In this document: positions 1 to 5,663 of the stretch, piece by piece
How positions within the stretch are numbered: the first letter of the stretch is position 1
Layout of the letters: each line of letters opens with the position of its first letter
DNA from: Burkholderiales bacterium
GTDB taxonomy: Bacteria > Pseudomonadota > Gammaproteobacteria > Burkholderiales > Burkholderiaceae_C
Length of the DNA: 5,663 nucleotides
Direction: 5' to 3'
Assembly: GCA_005786815.1 (NCBI GenBank)
Contig: SYDB01000002.1
Location: 1-5,663 of the forward strand
Position numbers and translations under genes: made by a program
The notes under the pieces: model-generated
Databases searched by the model: none
What the model was told of the DNA's origin: nothing
What the model saw: the letters and a program-made list of their open reading frames with translations, nothing else

Positions 1-416
1 ATATGCAGGTGCATCCCATGGAAGGTTTGGCTGTTCCAAAGGTTGTTGCGTTTCTTCAAGAGCGCGTTCAGGCTTTGCTCGCACTTGGGGTTTCTAAAGA
101 ACGCATGGCCTTAGACCCTGGTGTTGGTTTCGGTAAAACGGTTACACAAAATTTCGAATTACTTGCACATCAAAAGCAACTATCTGTCTTGGGCTATCCC
201 CTACTAGTGGGGTGGTCGCGTAAGTCATCTTTAGGCGTGGTGACTGGTTGCGAGGTGGGTGAGCGTCTTGTGCCTAGTGTTGCGGCTGCATTGCTTGCTG
301 TTGAGCGCGGCGCGCAGGTGTTGCGTGTACACGATGTAGAGGCGACAGTGCAGGCCCTAGCAGTTTGGCGGCACGCATCAAAGCCAATCACTTTGCGACA
401 ATCAGAAGGTCACTAA
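1..416 (+). CDS. folP: Dihydropteroate synthase, C-terminal part (5' end outside window)
   Basis: Dihydropteroate synthase condenses p-aminobenzoate with dihydropterin pyrophosphate to give dihydropteroate, the folate-pathway step blocked by sulfonamides; it is cytoplasmic. Only about the last 138 residues are present, roughly half of a usual 270-290 residue protein. The frame is open from the first base, so the ATG at 3 is an internal Met, not the start. Visible family motifs are [10 protein letters not shown] (about residues 38-47 counted from that Met), the substrate-loop motif [12 protein letters not shown] (about 67-78) with the conserved Ser-Arg-Lys, and the RVHDV motif near the C terminus that contributes to the pterin/phosphate site. 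The stop is TAA at 414-416. The gene ends 25 bases before glmM, an arrangement common in proteobacteria (often ftsH-folP-glmM), so co-transcription is likely. Nothing in the visible part suggests a broken gene or an acquired sul-type variant. Confidence 0.95.
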   Translation, partial: MQVHPMEGLAVPKVVAFLQERVQALLALGVSKERMALDPGVGFGKTVTQNFELLAHQKQLSVLGYPLLVGWSRKSSLGVVTGCEVGERLVPSVAAALLAVERGAQVLRVHDVEATVQALAVWRHASKPITLRQSEGH

Positions 417-441
417 AACTACAAGAAAGCGCAGACAAACT

Positions 442-1770
442 ATGAATCGCAAATATTTTGGAACTGATGGCATTCGCGGGCGGGTAGGGCAATCGCCTAT
501 CACCGCTGATTTTGTTTTGCGTTTGGCGCATGCGGTTGGCCGCGTTCTGAAAAGAACAGAAGATAAGCCCACCGTGTTGATCGGTAAAGACACGCGCATT
601 TCGGGCTATATGTTGGAGTCTGCCTTGGGGTCGGGCTTTAATTCTGCGGGTGTCAATGTTGTTTTGCTTGGGCCCTTGCCAACCCCAGGCGTGGCCTACT
701 TAACGCGTGCGCAACGTGCCAGCTTAGGCGTAGTTATCAGTGCTAGCCACAACCCCTTTGACGACAACGGCATCAAGTTCTTCAGTGCGCAGGGCTCCAA
801 ACTAAGCGACGTGTGGGAATTGGATGTCGAAGCAGTATTAGATGAAGCCCCCGTGTGGGCAGACTCCGCCAATTTAGGCAAAGCCAAACGGCTTGACGAT
901 GCTGCTGGCCGCTACATCGAGTTTTGTAAAAGCACTTTCTCTACGGAGCTCACTCTCAAAGGCCTCAAGATCGTTGTAGATGCTGCCCATGGCGCGGCCT
1001 ATCACATTGCTCCCAAAGTATTTCATGAGTTGGGTGCAGAGGTCATCGCCATTGGCTGCGCGCCAGATGGCTTGAATATCAACCATGAAGTAGGTGCTAC
1101 CCACCCCGATGCTTTGGTTAGAGCAGTCAAAGCCAACAAAGCAGATTACGGAATCGCCTTAGATGGAGATGCCGATAGGTTGCAGTTGGTCGATGCCAGC
1201 GGTCGCCTTTTTAACGGTGACGAGTTGTTGTACTTGATGGTCGATGACAGATTGCGCCAAGGAGAAAAAATCCAGGGCGCGGTGGGCACCTTGATGACCA
1301 ATATGGCGGTGGAGCTCGCCTTACGAAAACGCGGTATCGCATTTGTACGTAGCAAAGTAGGCGATCGCTATGTGCTGGAAGAACTTGAAAAACAACAATG
1401 GATTTTGGGTGGCGAAGGTTCGGGCCATTTGTTGGCCTTAGACAAACACACCACAGGAGACGGCTTGGTAAGTGCATTGCAAGTTTTGCAAACCTGCGTG
1501 CGCAGCGGCCGCACTATGGCCGAGTTGTTATCGGACGTCACGCTCTTTCCGCAAACATTGATTAATGTACGTTTGCGTCCCGATCAAAAATGGCAAGACA
1601 ACCCGCGTCTGGCTGGAGAGATAAAAAAAGTAGAAGCTGAGTTGGGGCAAACCGGACGTGTATTGATTCGAGCCAGTGGCACAGAGCCCTTGGTGCGCGT
1701 GATGGTGGAGGCACGCGACCAACACCAAGCCGAATCTGGTGCACGAAGAATTGCTGCGACCTTGCAGTGA
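442..1770 (+). CDS. glmM: Phosphoglucosamine mutase
   Basis: GlmM interconverts glucosamine-6-phosphate and glucosamine-1-phosphate (EC 5.4.2.10), feeding UDP-GlcNAc for peptidoglycan and lipopolysaccharide; it is cytoplasmic. The 442-residue protein has the usual length for the family. It begins with the typical [13 protein letters not shown] segment. The active-site loop ISASHNP lies at residues 99-105, with Ser102 as the expected phosphorylated catalytic serine. The metal-binding loop DGDADR is at 241-246, the sugar-specificity segment GGEGSGH at 323-329 and the phosphate-binding loop RASGTEP at 410-416. These are the hallmarks of the four-domain alpha-D-phosphohexomutase superfamily, and GEGSGH together with the N terminus favours GlmM over phosphomannomutase. 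The ATG at 442 fits the family N terminus exactly. Its ribosome binding site is weak (AAGAAAG at 423-429, 12 bases upstream), consistent with translation following folP. All key residues are present and the gene ends in TGA. Confidence 0.97.
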   Translation: MNRKYFGTDGIRGRVGQSPITADFVLRLAHAVGRVLKRTEDKPTVLIGKDTRISGYMLESALGSGFNSAGVNVVLLGPLPTPGVAYLTRAQRASLGVVISASHNPFDDNGIKFFSAQGSKLSDVWELDVEAVLDEAPVWADSANLGKAKRLDDAAGRYIEFCKSTFSTELTLKGLKIVVDAAHGAAYHIAPKVFHELGAEVIAIGCAPDGLNINHEVGATHPDALVRAVKANKADYGIALDGDADRLQLVDASGRLFNGDELLYLMVDDRLRQGEKIQGAVGTLMTNMAVELALRKRGIAFVRSKVGDRYVLEELEKQQWILGGEGSGHLLALDKHTTGDGLVSALQVLQTCVRSGRTMAELLSDVTLFPQTLINVRLRPDQKWQDNPRLAGEIKKVEAELGQTGRVLIRASGTEPLVRVMVEARDQHQAESGARRIAATLQ

Positions 1771-1822
1771 ATTAATATAAAAAGTTCAGTTTTATTTATT
1801 AATTATTCATAAATAATTAATA
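1771..1822. repeat. A/T-only tract with a perfect 11-bp inverted repeat
   Basis: Directly after the glmM stop, 52 bases contain only four G/C bases. Inside it, TATTAATTATT (1797-1807) and AATAATTAATA (1812-1822) are exact reverse complements around a 4-base loop, CATA. The stem has no G-C pair and is not followed by a T run, so it is not a convincing intrinsic terminator. It ends 14 bases before the Pho box, where an UP element or a DNA-bending or nucleoid-protein site would lie; that role is inference. Confidence 0.55.
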
Positions 1823-1836
1823 GGCAATCGCTTTTA

Positions 1837-1854
1837 GTGTCATGCCTTTGTCAC
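1837..1854 (+). promoter_or_regulatory. Pho box (PhoB binding site) upstream of pstS
   Basis: GTGTCAT (1837-1843), a 4-base spacer GCCT, then TTGTCAC (1848-1854) match the enterobacterial Pho box CTGTCAT-A(A/T)A(A/T)-CTGTCA(C/T): two 7-bp direct repeats at 11-bp periodicity, each half differing from consensus only at its first base. A third, degenerate copy, CCGCCAT, follows in phase at 1859-1865. The position ahead of pstS, the classic PhoB-activated gene, strongly supports the call. In such promoters phospho-PhoB replaces the -35 contact and recruits sigma-70 polymerase during phosphate starvation. Confidence 0.85.
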
Positions 1855-1864
1855 ACTGCCGCCA

Positions 1865-1870
1865 TACAGT
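1865..1870 (+). promoter_or_regulatory. Probable -10 element of the pstS promoter
   Basis: TACAGT matches TATAAT at four of six positions, including the first T, second A and last T. It lies 10 bases after the end of the Pho box, the spacing typical of PhoB-dependent promoters, which lack a good -35 hexamer. Transcription would begin near 1877, leaving a leader of about 25 bases before the pstS start. The hexamer alone is weak; the call rests on its position. Confidence 0.5.
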
Positions 1871-1891
1871 CTTTTCTCTTGTTAACCACTT

Positions 1892-1896
1892 AAGGA
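1892..1896 (+). promoter_or_regulatory. Ribosome binding site that sets the pstS GTG start
   Basis: AAGGA lies 5 bases before the GTG at 1902, good Shine-Dalgarno spacing. It selects GTG over the in-frame ATG at 1842, which lies inside the Pho box and upstream of the predicted transcription start, and over later in-frame starts that would remove the basic n-region of the signal peptide. Confidence 0.75.
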
Positions 1897-1901
1897 CTGA
1901 T

Positions 1902-2933
1902 GTGAATACCAAACGCAACTTCGTGAAATCCCTCGCTATGACTGCGATTGCTTCTTTAGCAATCGGTTCTGCTTTTGCAGCAGACATCACAGGAGCGGGT
2001 GCTACTTTTCCTTTCCCAATTTACGCCAAGTGGGCTGAGGCTTACAAAGCTGCTACCGGCAATGGTTTGAATTACCAATCCATCGGCTCATCTGGCGGTA
2101 TCCGCCAAATCAAAGCCAAAACAGTGACGTTTGGTGCTACTGATGCGCCTGTCTCTGGTGCAGACTTGGACAAAGACGGCATGGTGCAGTTCCCTGCCAT
2201 CATTGGTGGAACAGTCCCTGTTTTGAACGTTGACGGTATCAAGCCTGGCGAATTGCGCATTACTGGCCCCGTGTTGGCTGAAATGTTCATTGGTTCCATC
2301 ACCAAATGGAATGACGCCAAGATTGCTGCATTGAACCCCGGCAAAAAATTACCGGATTTAGAAATAACCGTAGTGCACCGCGCCGATGGTTCTGGCACCA
2401 CGTTCAACTTCACTGACTACTTGTCTGCTATCAGTAAAGAATTCAGCGAAAAAATTGGTAAAGGTGCAGCTGTTAAATGGCCTGCCCCATCATCTGTCGG
2501 TGGTAAAGGCAACGAGGGTGTTGCTGCAAACGTCAACCGCGTCAAAGGTGCTATTGGTTATGTGGAATACGCCTACGTTAAAAAGAACAACATGACCTTC
2601 ATGCAGATGCTTAATGCCGACGGCAAGTATGTGTCTCCAGATGACAAAACATTTGCTTCTGCTGCTGCGGGAGCTGACTGGTTCAGCGTTCCAGGAATGG
2701 GCATCTCCATGGTCAACGCCAAAGGTGCAGACAGCTGGCCCATCAGCACAGCCTCATTCATCTTGATGTACAAAGAACCAGCTGACAAGGCTGCTTCTGC
2801 CGAAGCTTTGAAATTCTTTGACTGGTCATTCAAGAACGGTAAAAAGATGGCTGAAGACCTTGACTATGTTGCACTCCCAGACAAGTTAACCGATCAAATT
2901 CGTAGCCGCGTTTTCTCGCAAATCCAAAAATAA
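1902..2933 (+). CDS. pstS: Periplasmic phosphate-binding protein PstS
   Basis: PstS is the high-affinity inorganic phosphate receptor that delivers phosphate to the PstCAB transporter from the periplasm. Starting at GTG 1902 the precursor has 343 residues, close to the roughly 346 of E. coli PstS. The Sec signal peptide has a basic n-region (MNTKRNFVKS), a hydrophobic core at about 11-24 and an AFA cleavage site, giving a mature protein from about residue 27 (ADITGAG...). Phosphate-binding segments are recognisable: GAGATFPFPIY (31-41), IGSSGG (61-66), FGATDAP (77-83, with the binding Asp) and HRADGSGTTF (159-168, with the binding Arg, Ser and Thr). The GSSGG and RADGSGT motifs identify PstS rather than another periplasmic binding protein. 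The gene is preceded by a Pho box, implying induction by phosphate starvation through PhoR/PhoB, and followed by a terminator hairpin. It ends in TAA. Confidence 0.96.
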   Translation: MNTKRNFVKSLAMTAIASLAIGSAFAADITGAGATFPFPIYAKWAEAYKAATGNGLNYQSIGSSGGIRQIKAKTVTFGATDAPVSGADLDKDGMVQFPAIIGGTVPVLNVDGIKPGELRITGPVLAEMFIGSITKWNDAKIAALNPGKKLPDLEITVVHRADGSGTTFNFTDYLSAISKEFSEKIGKGAAVKWPAPSSVGGKGNEGVAANVNRVKGAIGYVEYAYVKKNNMTFMQMLNADGKYVSPDDKTFASAAAGADWFSVPGMGISMVNAKGADSWPISTASFILMYKEPADKAASAEALKFFDWSFKNGKKMAEDLDYVALPDKLTDQIRSRVFSQIQK

Positions 2934-2934
2934 T

Positions 2935-2954
2935 TTAGTTAGTTAGTTTGTTTG
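2935..2954. repeat. Short tetranucleotide repeat after pstS
   Basis: Three TTAG units followed by two TTTG units run from 2935 to 2954, just after the pstS stop codon and before the terminator stem. The tract is non-coding and short. No function is evident; it probably arose by slippage. Confidence 0.5.
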
Positions 2955-2960
2955 TTGAAG

Positions 2961-2995
2961 ATCCGTCGGTTCGTATGCGTGCCGACGGATTTTTT
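2961..2995 (+). terminator. Intrinsic terminator or attenuator between pstS and pstC
   Basis: ATCCGTCGG (2961-2969) and CCGACGGAT (2982-2990) form a perfect 9-bp GC-rich stem with a 12-base loop, followed directly by a six-T run (2990-2995). A G-T wobble and further A-T pairs with the T run could lengthen the stem. This is a textbook rho-independent terminator 27 bases after the pstS stop. Because pstCAB follow on the same strand with no obvious new promoter, it probably causes partial termination, making pstS mRNA more abundant than pstCAB mRNA. A stable 3' hairpin could also protect the pstS transcript from decay. Confidence 0.88.
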
Positions 2996-3015
2996 CAGTT
3001 AGCGAGGATATTGTT

Positions 3016-4005
3016 ATGAATTCAACTAGTCCGCATATGGAAGCGGCTCAGCTTGTCAGCAATGACATGGTGAAAATCGCTAAAAAGCAGCGAACGCAAG
3101 ACTTTTTCTTTCACAGAGTTACGCAAGGTTTTTCTCTGTTGGTGTTAGCAGCGCTTCTTGGAATCATTATTTCCCTGTTCATCAACGCATGGCCCACATT
3201 TCATAAATTTGGCCTTCAGTTTATTTGGCGTGTTGAGTGGGACATCATCAAGAACGATTTCGGTGCGGCCATTGCTGTTGTAGGTACTGTCGCCAGCGCC
3301 ACTATCGCCATGGTGCTTGCAGTGCCTTTGGCTTTTGGAATTGCGGTGTTTCTAACGGAAACATGTCCAACGTGGTTACGTAGGCCTTTGGGTACATCTA
3401 TCGAATTATTGGCAGCCGTTCCTTCCATCATCTACGGTATGTTTGGGCTGTTTGTATTTGCCCCTTTATTTGCTGACTTCATTCAAGTACCTGTCAAGGC
3501 GTTGCTTGGAGGAATGCCATTGATAGGTTCCTTATTCGGTGGCGCAACCAACGGCATGGGCATTTTGGCCGCAGGCGTTGTCTTGGCATTTATGGTGTTG
3601 CCTTTTGTCGCTGCTGTGATGCGCGATGTATTTGAAATTACACCCGCTATTCTTCGTGAATCAGCCTATGGTTTGGGGTGCACCACTTGGGAAGTTGTGA
3701 GAAAAGTAGTGTTGCCTTACACCCAAAAAGGTGTGATCGGCGGTGTCATGTTGGGCCTTGGGCGCGCTCTAGGTGAAACCATGGCCGTAACTTTCGTGAT
3801 TGGTAATGCGAACCGTATGCCGACTTCCTTGTTCTCTCCGGGTACTTCCATTGCATCGGTTTTAGCGAACGAATTTGGAGAAGCGGAAGGCTTGCATTTC
3901 TCTACTTTGTTCGCCCTTGGATTCTTACTTTTCGTCATCACCTTTGTCGTTTTGGCAACTGCAAAAGCAATGATTAACCGCGCTGAAAAAGCAAAAGGTT
4001 CTTGA
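3016..4005 (+). CDS. pstC: Phosphate ABC transporter permease PstC
   Basis: PstC pairs with PstA to form the inner-membrane channel of the Pst phosphate importer. The 329-residue protein (E. coli PstC about 319) has a hydrophilic N-terminal tail and about six membrane segments, near residues 39-59, 84-113, 130-152, 182-202, 241-263 and 297-318. The EAA-like coupling loop that docks on PstB reads ESAYGLG at 215-221, followed by TTWEVVRKVVLP to 234 and then GLGRALGETMAV, a signature of phosphate permeases. The ATG at 3016 is supported by GAGGA at 3004-3008, 7 bases upstream. The gene lies 20 bases after the terminator T run and 9 bases before pstA. PstC rather than PstA is supported by its position, the long N-terminal tail and the RALGETMAV motif. 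No defects are seen; the stop is TGA. Confidence 0.95.
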   Translation: MNSTSPHMEAAQLVSNDMVKIAKKQRTQDFFFHRVTQGFSLLVLAALLGIIISLFINAWPTFHKFGLQFIWRVEWDIIKNDFGAAIAVVGTVASATIAMVLAVPLAFGIAVFLTETCPTWLRRPLGTSIELLAAVPSIIYGMFGLFVFAPLFADFIQVPVKALLGGMPLIGSLFGGATNGMGILAAGVVLAFMVLPFVAAVMRDVFEITPAILRESAYGLGCTTWEVVRKVVLPYTQKGVIGGVMLGLGRALGETMAVTFVIGNANRMPTSLFSPGTSIASVLANEFGEAEGLHFSTLFALGFLLFVITFVVLATAKAMINRAEKAKGS

Positions 4006-4014
4006 AAGAGCATT

Positions 4015-4866
4015 ATGCAAATTGATAATAATTTATACAAAAAAAGACGTTTCTCAAGTCGTATTGGTTTGGCTTTGTCCATGTCTGCCATGGTTTTGGG
4101 CCTAACTGTTTTGATCTGGATTTTGTACATTCTTTTTTCAAATGGATTTGCGGCTGTCGACCTCAATTTATTTACCCAAGACACTCCTGCCCCTGGTACT
4201 GAAGGCGGTGGCCTGCGCAATGCCATTGTGGGCAGCTTGATGATTGTTGCCTTAACCGTTTTGGTATCTACACCTGTTGGCGTATTGGCTGGTATTTATC
4301 TCACCGAATTTGGTGATGAAAGTAAAACTGCAGAACTCACACGTTTTGTGACAGACATCATGTTGTCTGCGCCGTCCATTGTGTTGGGCTTATTCGTCTA
4401 CGCCATCGCGGTATCAACTGTAGGTAACTTTTCGGGCTATGCCGGAAGCTTGGCATTGTCATTAATCGCTATACCTGTTGTGATGCGGACAACCGAGAAC
4501 ATGTTGCGTTTGGTGCCTGGTAGCTTGCGCGAAGCGGCTTTTGCGTTGGGTGCGCCTCGTTGGAAAGTCTCCACTATGGTGACCTTGCGTGCTGCCAAGA
4601 GCGGCGTCATGACGGGTATTTTGTTAGCGATTGCGCGTATCAGTGGAGAGACTGCACCATTACTTTTCACGGCTTTGAATAACCAATTCTTCAGCACGAA
4701 CATGGGCGCACCCATGGCTAACTTGCCGGTGGTAATTTTCCAATTTGCCATGAGCCCTTATGACAACTGGGTCCGATTGGCTTGGGCCGGCGCATTGTTG
4801 ATCACCATGACTGTCTTGCTTTTGAACATCTTGGCGCGGGTTGTTTTTAGAGAAAAAGTGCATTGA
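4015..4866 (+). CDS. pstA: Phosphate ABC transporter permease PstA
   Basis: PstA is the second membrane subunit of the phosphate importer. It has 283 residues, slightly shorter than E. coli PstA (about 296). Hydrophobic segments lie near residues 17-41, 70-95, 115-134, 143-157, 197-218 and 253-275. The coupling loop is a clear EAA motif, [18 protein letters not shown] at 172-189, followed by [14 protein letters not shown] (207-220), typical of PstA. The ATG at 4015 has AAAGAG at 4005-4010, four bases upstream and touching the pstC stop codon, so translation is probably coupled to pstC. A run of seven A residues (4039-4045) sits in codons 9-11. The reading frame is intact to TGA. Confidence 0.95.
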   Translation: MQIDNNLYKKRRFSSRIGLALSMSAMVLGLTVLIWILYILFSNGFAAVDLNLFTQDTPAPGTEGGGLRNAIVGSLMIVALTVLVSTPVGVLAGIYLTEFGDESKTAELTRFVTDIMLSAPSIVLGLFVYAIAVSTVGNFSGYAGSLALSLIAIPVVMRTTENMLRLVPGSLREAAFALGAPRWKVSTMVTLRAAKSGVMTGILLAIARISGETAPLLFTALNNQFFSTNMGAPMANLPVVIFQFAMSPYDNWVRLAWAGALLITMTVLLLNILARVVFREKVH

Positions 4867-4909
4867 TGCACCTTGCGCATCTGTCTATTCACGAAATATT
4901 GGAATCACA

Positions 4910-5599
4910 ATGAATCAAATTACAGAACAAAAAAACGCCATTGAAGTAAAAAACCTTAACTTCTTTTACGGCAAATTTCAAGGACTCAAAAATGTCTCTA
5001 TGAATATTGCTGAACGTAAAGTCACTGCTTTTATTGGCCCATCAGGGTGCGGTAAGTCCACATTGCTAAGAACACTCAATCGTATGTACAGCCTCTACCC
5101 TGGGCAACGTGCTGAAGGTGAGATTAACTTGTATGGGCAAAACATATTAGACAAAAGCCAAGACTTGAATCTCTTGAGAGCGCGTGTCGGTATGGTTTTT
5201 CAAAAACCTACGCCTTTTCCGATGACCATATACGACAACATTGCTTTCGGAGTGCGTTTGTATGAAACCCTCAGCGAGAGCGAGATGGACGAGCGGGTAG
5301 AGTGGGCTTTGTCAAAAGCAGCTTTGTGGACAGAGGTGAAAGACAAGCTGGGTCAAAATGGTTTGTCACTCTCTGGTGGTCAACAGCAACGACTCTGTAT
5401 TGCGCGTAGCGTTGCCGTGAAGCCTTCTGTTTTATTGCTGGATGAACCTACTTCTGCGCTAGACCCCATTTCTACGGGCAAAGTTGAAGAGCTTGTCAAT
5501 GAATTAAAGTCGGACTACACCATTGCTATCGTGACCCATAACATGCAACAAGCTGCCCGTGTGAGCGACTTCACTGCTTATATGTACTTGGGTGAGTAG
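4910..5599 (+). CDS. pstB: Phosphate ABC transporter ATPase PstB, interrupted by an in-frame TAG
   Basis: PstB is the cytoplasmic ATPase that powers PstCA and, with PhoU, links transport to PhoR signalling. From ATG 4910 the frame gives 229 residues before TAG at 5597-5599; full-length PstB is about 257. All catalytic elements are present: Walker [10 protein letters not shown] (43-51), Q-loop Gln98 in [10 protein letters not shown], signature LSGGQ (154-158), Walker B LLLDEP (175-180), D-loop SALD (182-185) and switch His210 in THNMQQAAR, all matching PstB. The TAG replaces the residue, usually Leu, between YLGE and IEF; the normal C terminus continues in frame afterwards. Truncation would remove the last 28 or so conserved residues and might destabilise the domain. 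The start is chosen over an upstream in-frame TTG (4841) that overlaps pstA: GGAA at 4901-4904 sits 5 bases before this ATG and the product then begins as usual for the family. It lies 43 bases after pstA. Confidence 0.9.
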   Translation: MNQITEQKNAIEVKNLNFFYGKFQGLKNVSMNIAERKVTAFIGPSGCGKSTLLRTLNRMYSLYPGQRAEGEINLYGQNILDKSQDLNLLRARVGMVFQKPTPFPMTIYDNIAFGVRLYETLSESEMDERVEWALSKAALWTEVKDKLGQNGLSLSGGQQQRLCIARSVAVKPSVLLLDEPTSALDPISTGKVEELVNELKSDYTIAIVTHNMQQAARVSDFTAYMYLGE

Positions 5600-5663
5600 A
5601 TTGAATTTGGTGAAACTGAGCAAATTTTCTTCAAACCCAAAAAGACAGCTACCGAAGATTACA
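5600..5663 (+). pseudogene. pstB: Remainder of the pstB frame beyond the TAG, cut by the window end
   Basis: In the same frame as pstB, the bases after the TAG encode IEFGETEQIFFKPKKTATED then Tyr, which is the ordinary PstB C-terminal sequence (E. coli has [22 protein letters not shown] before ITGRYG in this region, from memory). Only about six or seven residues of a standard PstB would lie beyond the window. The frame is unbroken, so the lesion is a single codon change, not an indel. No ATG within these bases could restart translation. Confidence 0.8.

Noticed and set aside
1777..1795. A second small hairpin, ATAAAA/TTTTAT, after glmM as a terminator.
   Set aside because: Six A-T pairs with a 7-base loop in an A/T-rich tract would be unstable and are expected by chance.
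1842..1901. A 20-residue N-terminal extension of PstS starting at ATG 1842.
   Set aside because: That ATG lies within the Pho box and upstream of the predicted transcription start, lacks a Shine-Dalgarno sequence, and would place a non-signal segment before a clear Sec signal peptide.
4039..4045. A7 runs early in pstA (4039-4045) and pstB (4929-4935) as programmed slippage sites.
   Set aside because: A similar A7 run occurs in glmM (1623-1629), all these frames are intact across the runs, and no alternative product is evident.
3717..4226. A 169-codon open frame on the minus strand across the pstC-pstA junction.
   Set aside because: It is antisense to two clear membrane-protein genes, its product resembles no family I know, and its composition fits a shadow frame.
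4841..4909. A 23-residue N-terminal extension of PstB from TTG 4841, overlapping the end of pstA.
   Set aside because: The extra residues do not look like PstB, TTG is a rare start, and ATG 4910 has a GGAA at good spacing and gives the normal family start.
4864..4909. Possible terminator or Pho half-site (CTGTCTA at 4881) in the pstA-pstB gap.
   Set aside because: The only hairpin is GATGC/GCATC, five base pairs with no T run, and no second Pho half-site follows at 11-bp spacing.
1..5663. A hidden novel system, mobile element, CRISPR array or RNA gene.
   Set aside because: Coding sequence of well-known genes fills almost the whole window; the gaps are short and hold only promoter, terminator and ribosome-binding signals.

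Overview
The window is an ordinary chromosomal stretch, all genes on the + strand, in the order folP (3' part only) - glmM - pstS - pstC - pstA - pstB (3' end cut by the window). Protein sequences and the folP-glmM-pst order suggest a betaproteobacterium of the order Burkholderiales, perhaps a Comamonadaceae-like freshwater lineage. Base composition is roughly balanced rather than GC-rich, which would be low for that family. The placement is from recalled family resemblance, not from a search.

Region 1 (1-1770) is housekeeping: the C-terminal half of dihydropteroate synthase (folate synthesis), then, 25 bases on, complete phosphoglucosamine mutase (GlmM, cell-wall precursor synthesis). The tight spacing suggests co-transcription from upstream.

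Region 2 (1771-1901) is the only sizeable regulatory gap. It starts with a 52-base tract with only four G/C bases that contains a perfect 11-bp A/T-only inverted repeat. A good match to the PhoB-binding Pho box follows at 1837-1854, with a plausible -10 element 10 bases downstream. This is the expected layout of a phosphate-starvation promoter.

Region 3 (1902-5663) is the high-affinity phosphate transporter: PstS (periplasmic phosphate-binding protein, GTG start), PstC and PstA (membrane permeases) and PstB (ATPase). A strong intrinsic-terminator hairpin lies between pstS and pstC. It probably lets most transcripts end after pstS, so that binding protein exceeds membrane complex, with read-through supplying pstCAB.

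The one real anomaly is in pstB. Its reading frame hits a TAG at 5597-5599, exactly where the family normally has Leu in the YLGE-L-IEF segment. The family-typical C-terminal sequence then continues in the same frame to the window edge. This is a nonsense substitution, a sequencing error or, least likely, a recoded stop. I found no mobile element, CRISPR array, RNA gene or novel multi-gene system.
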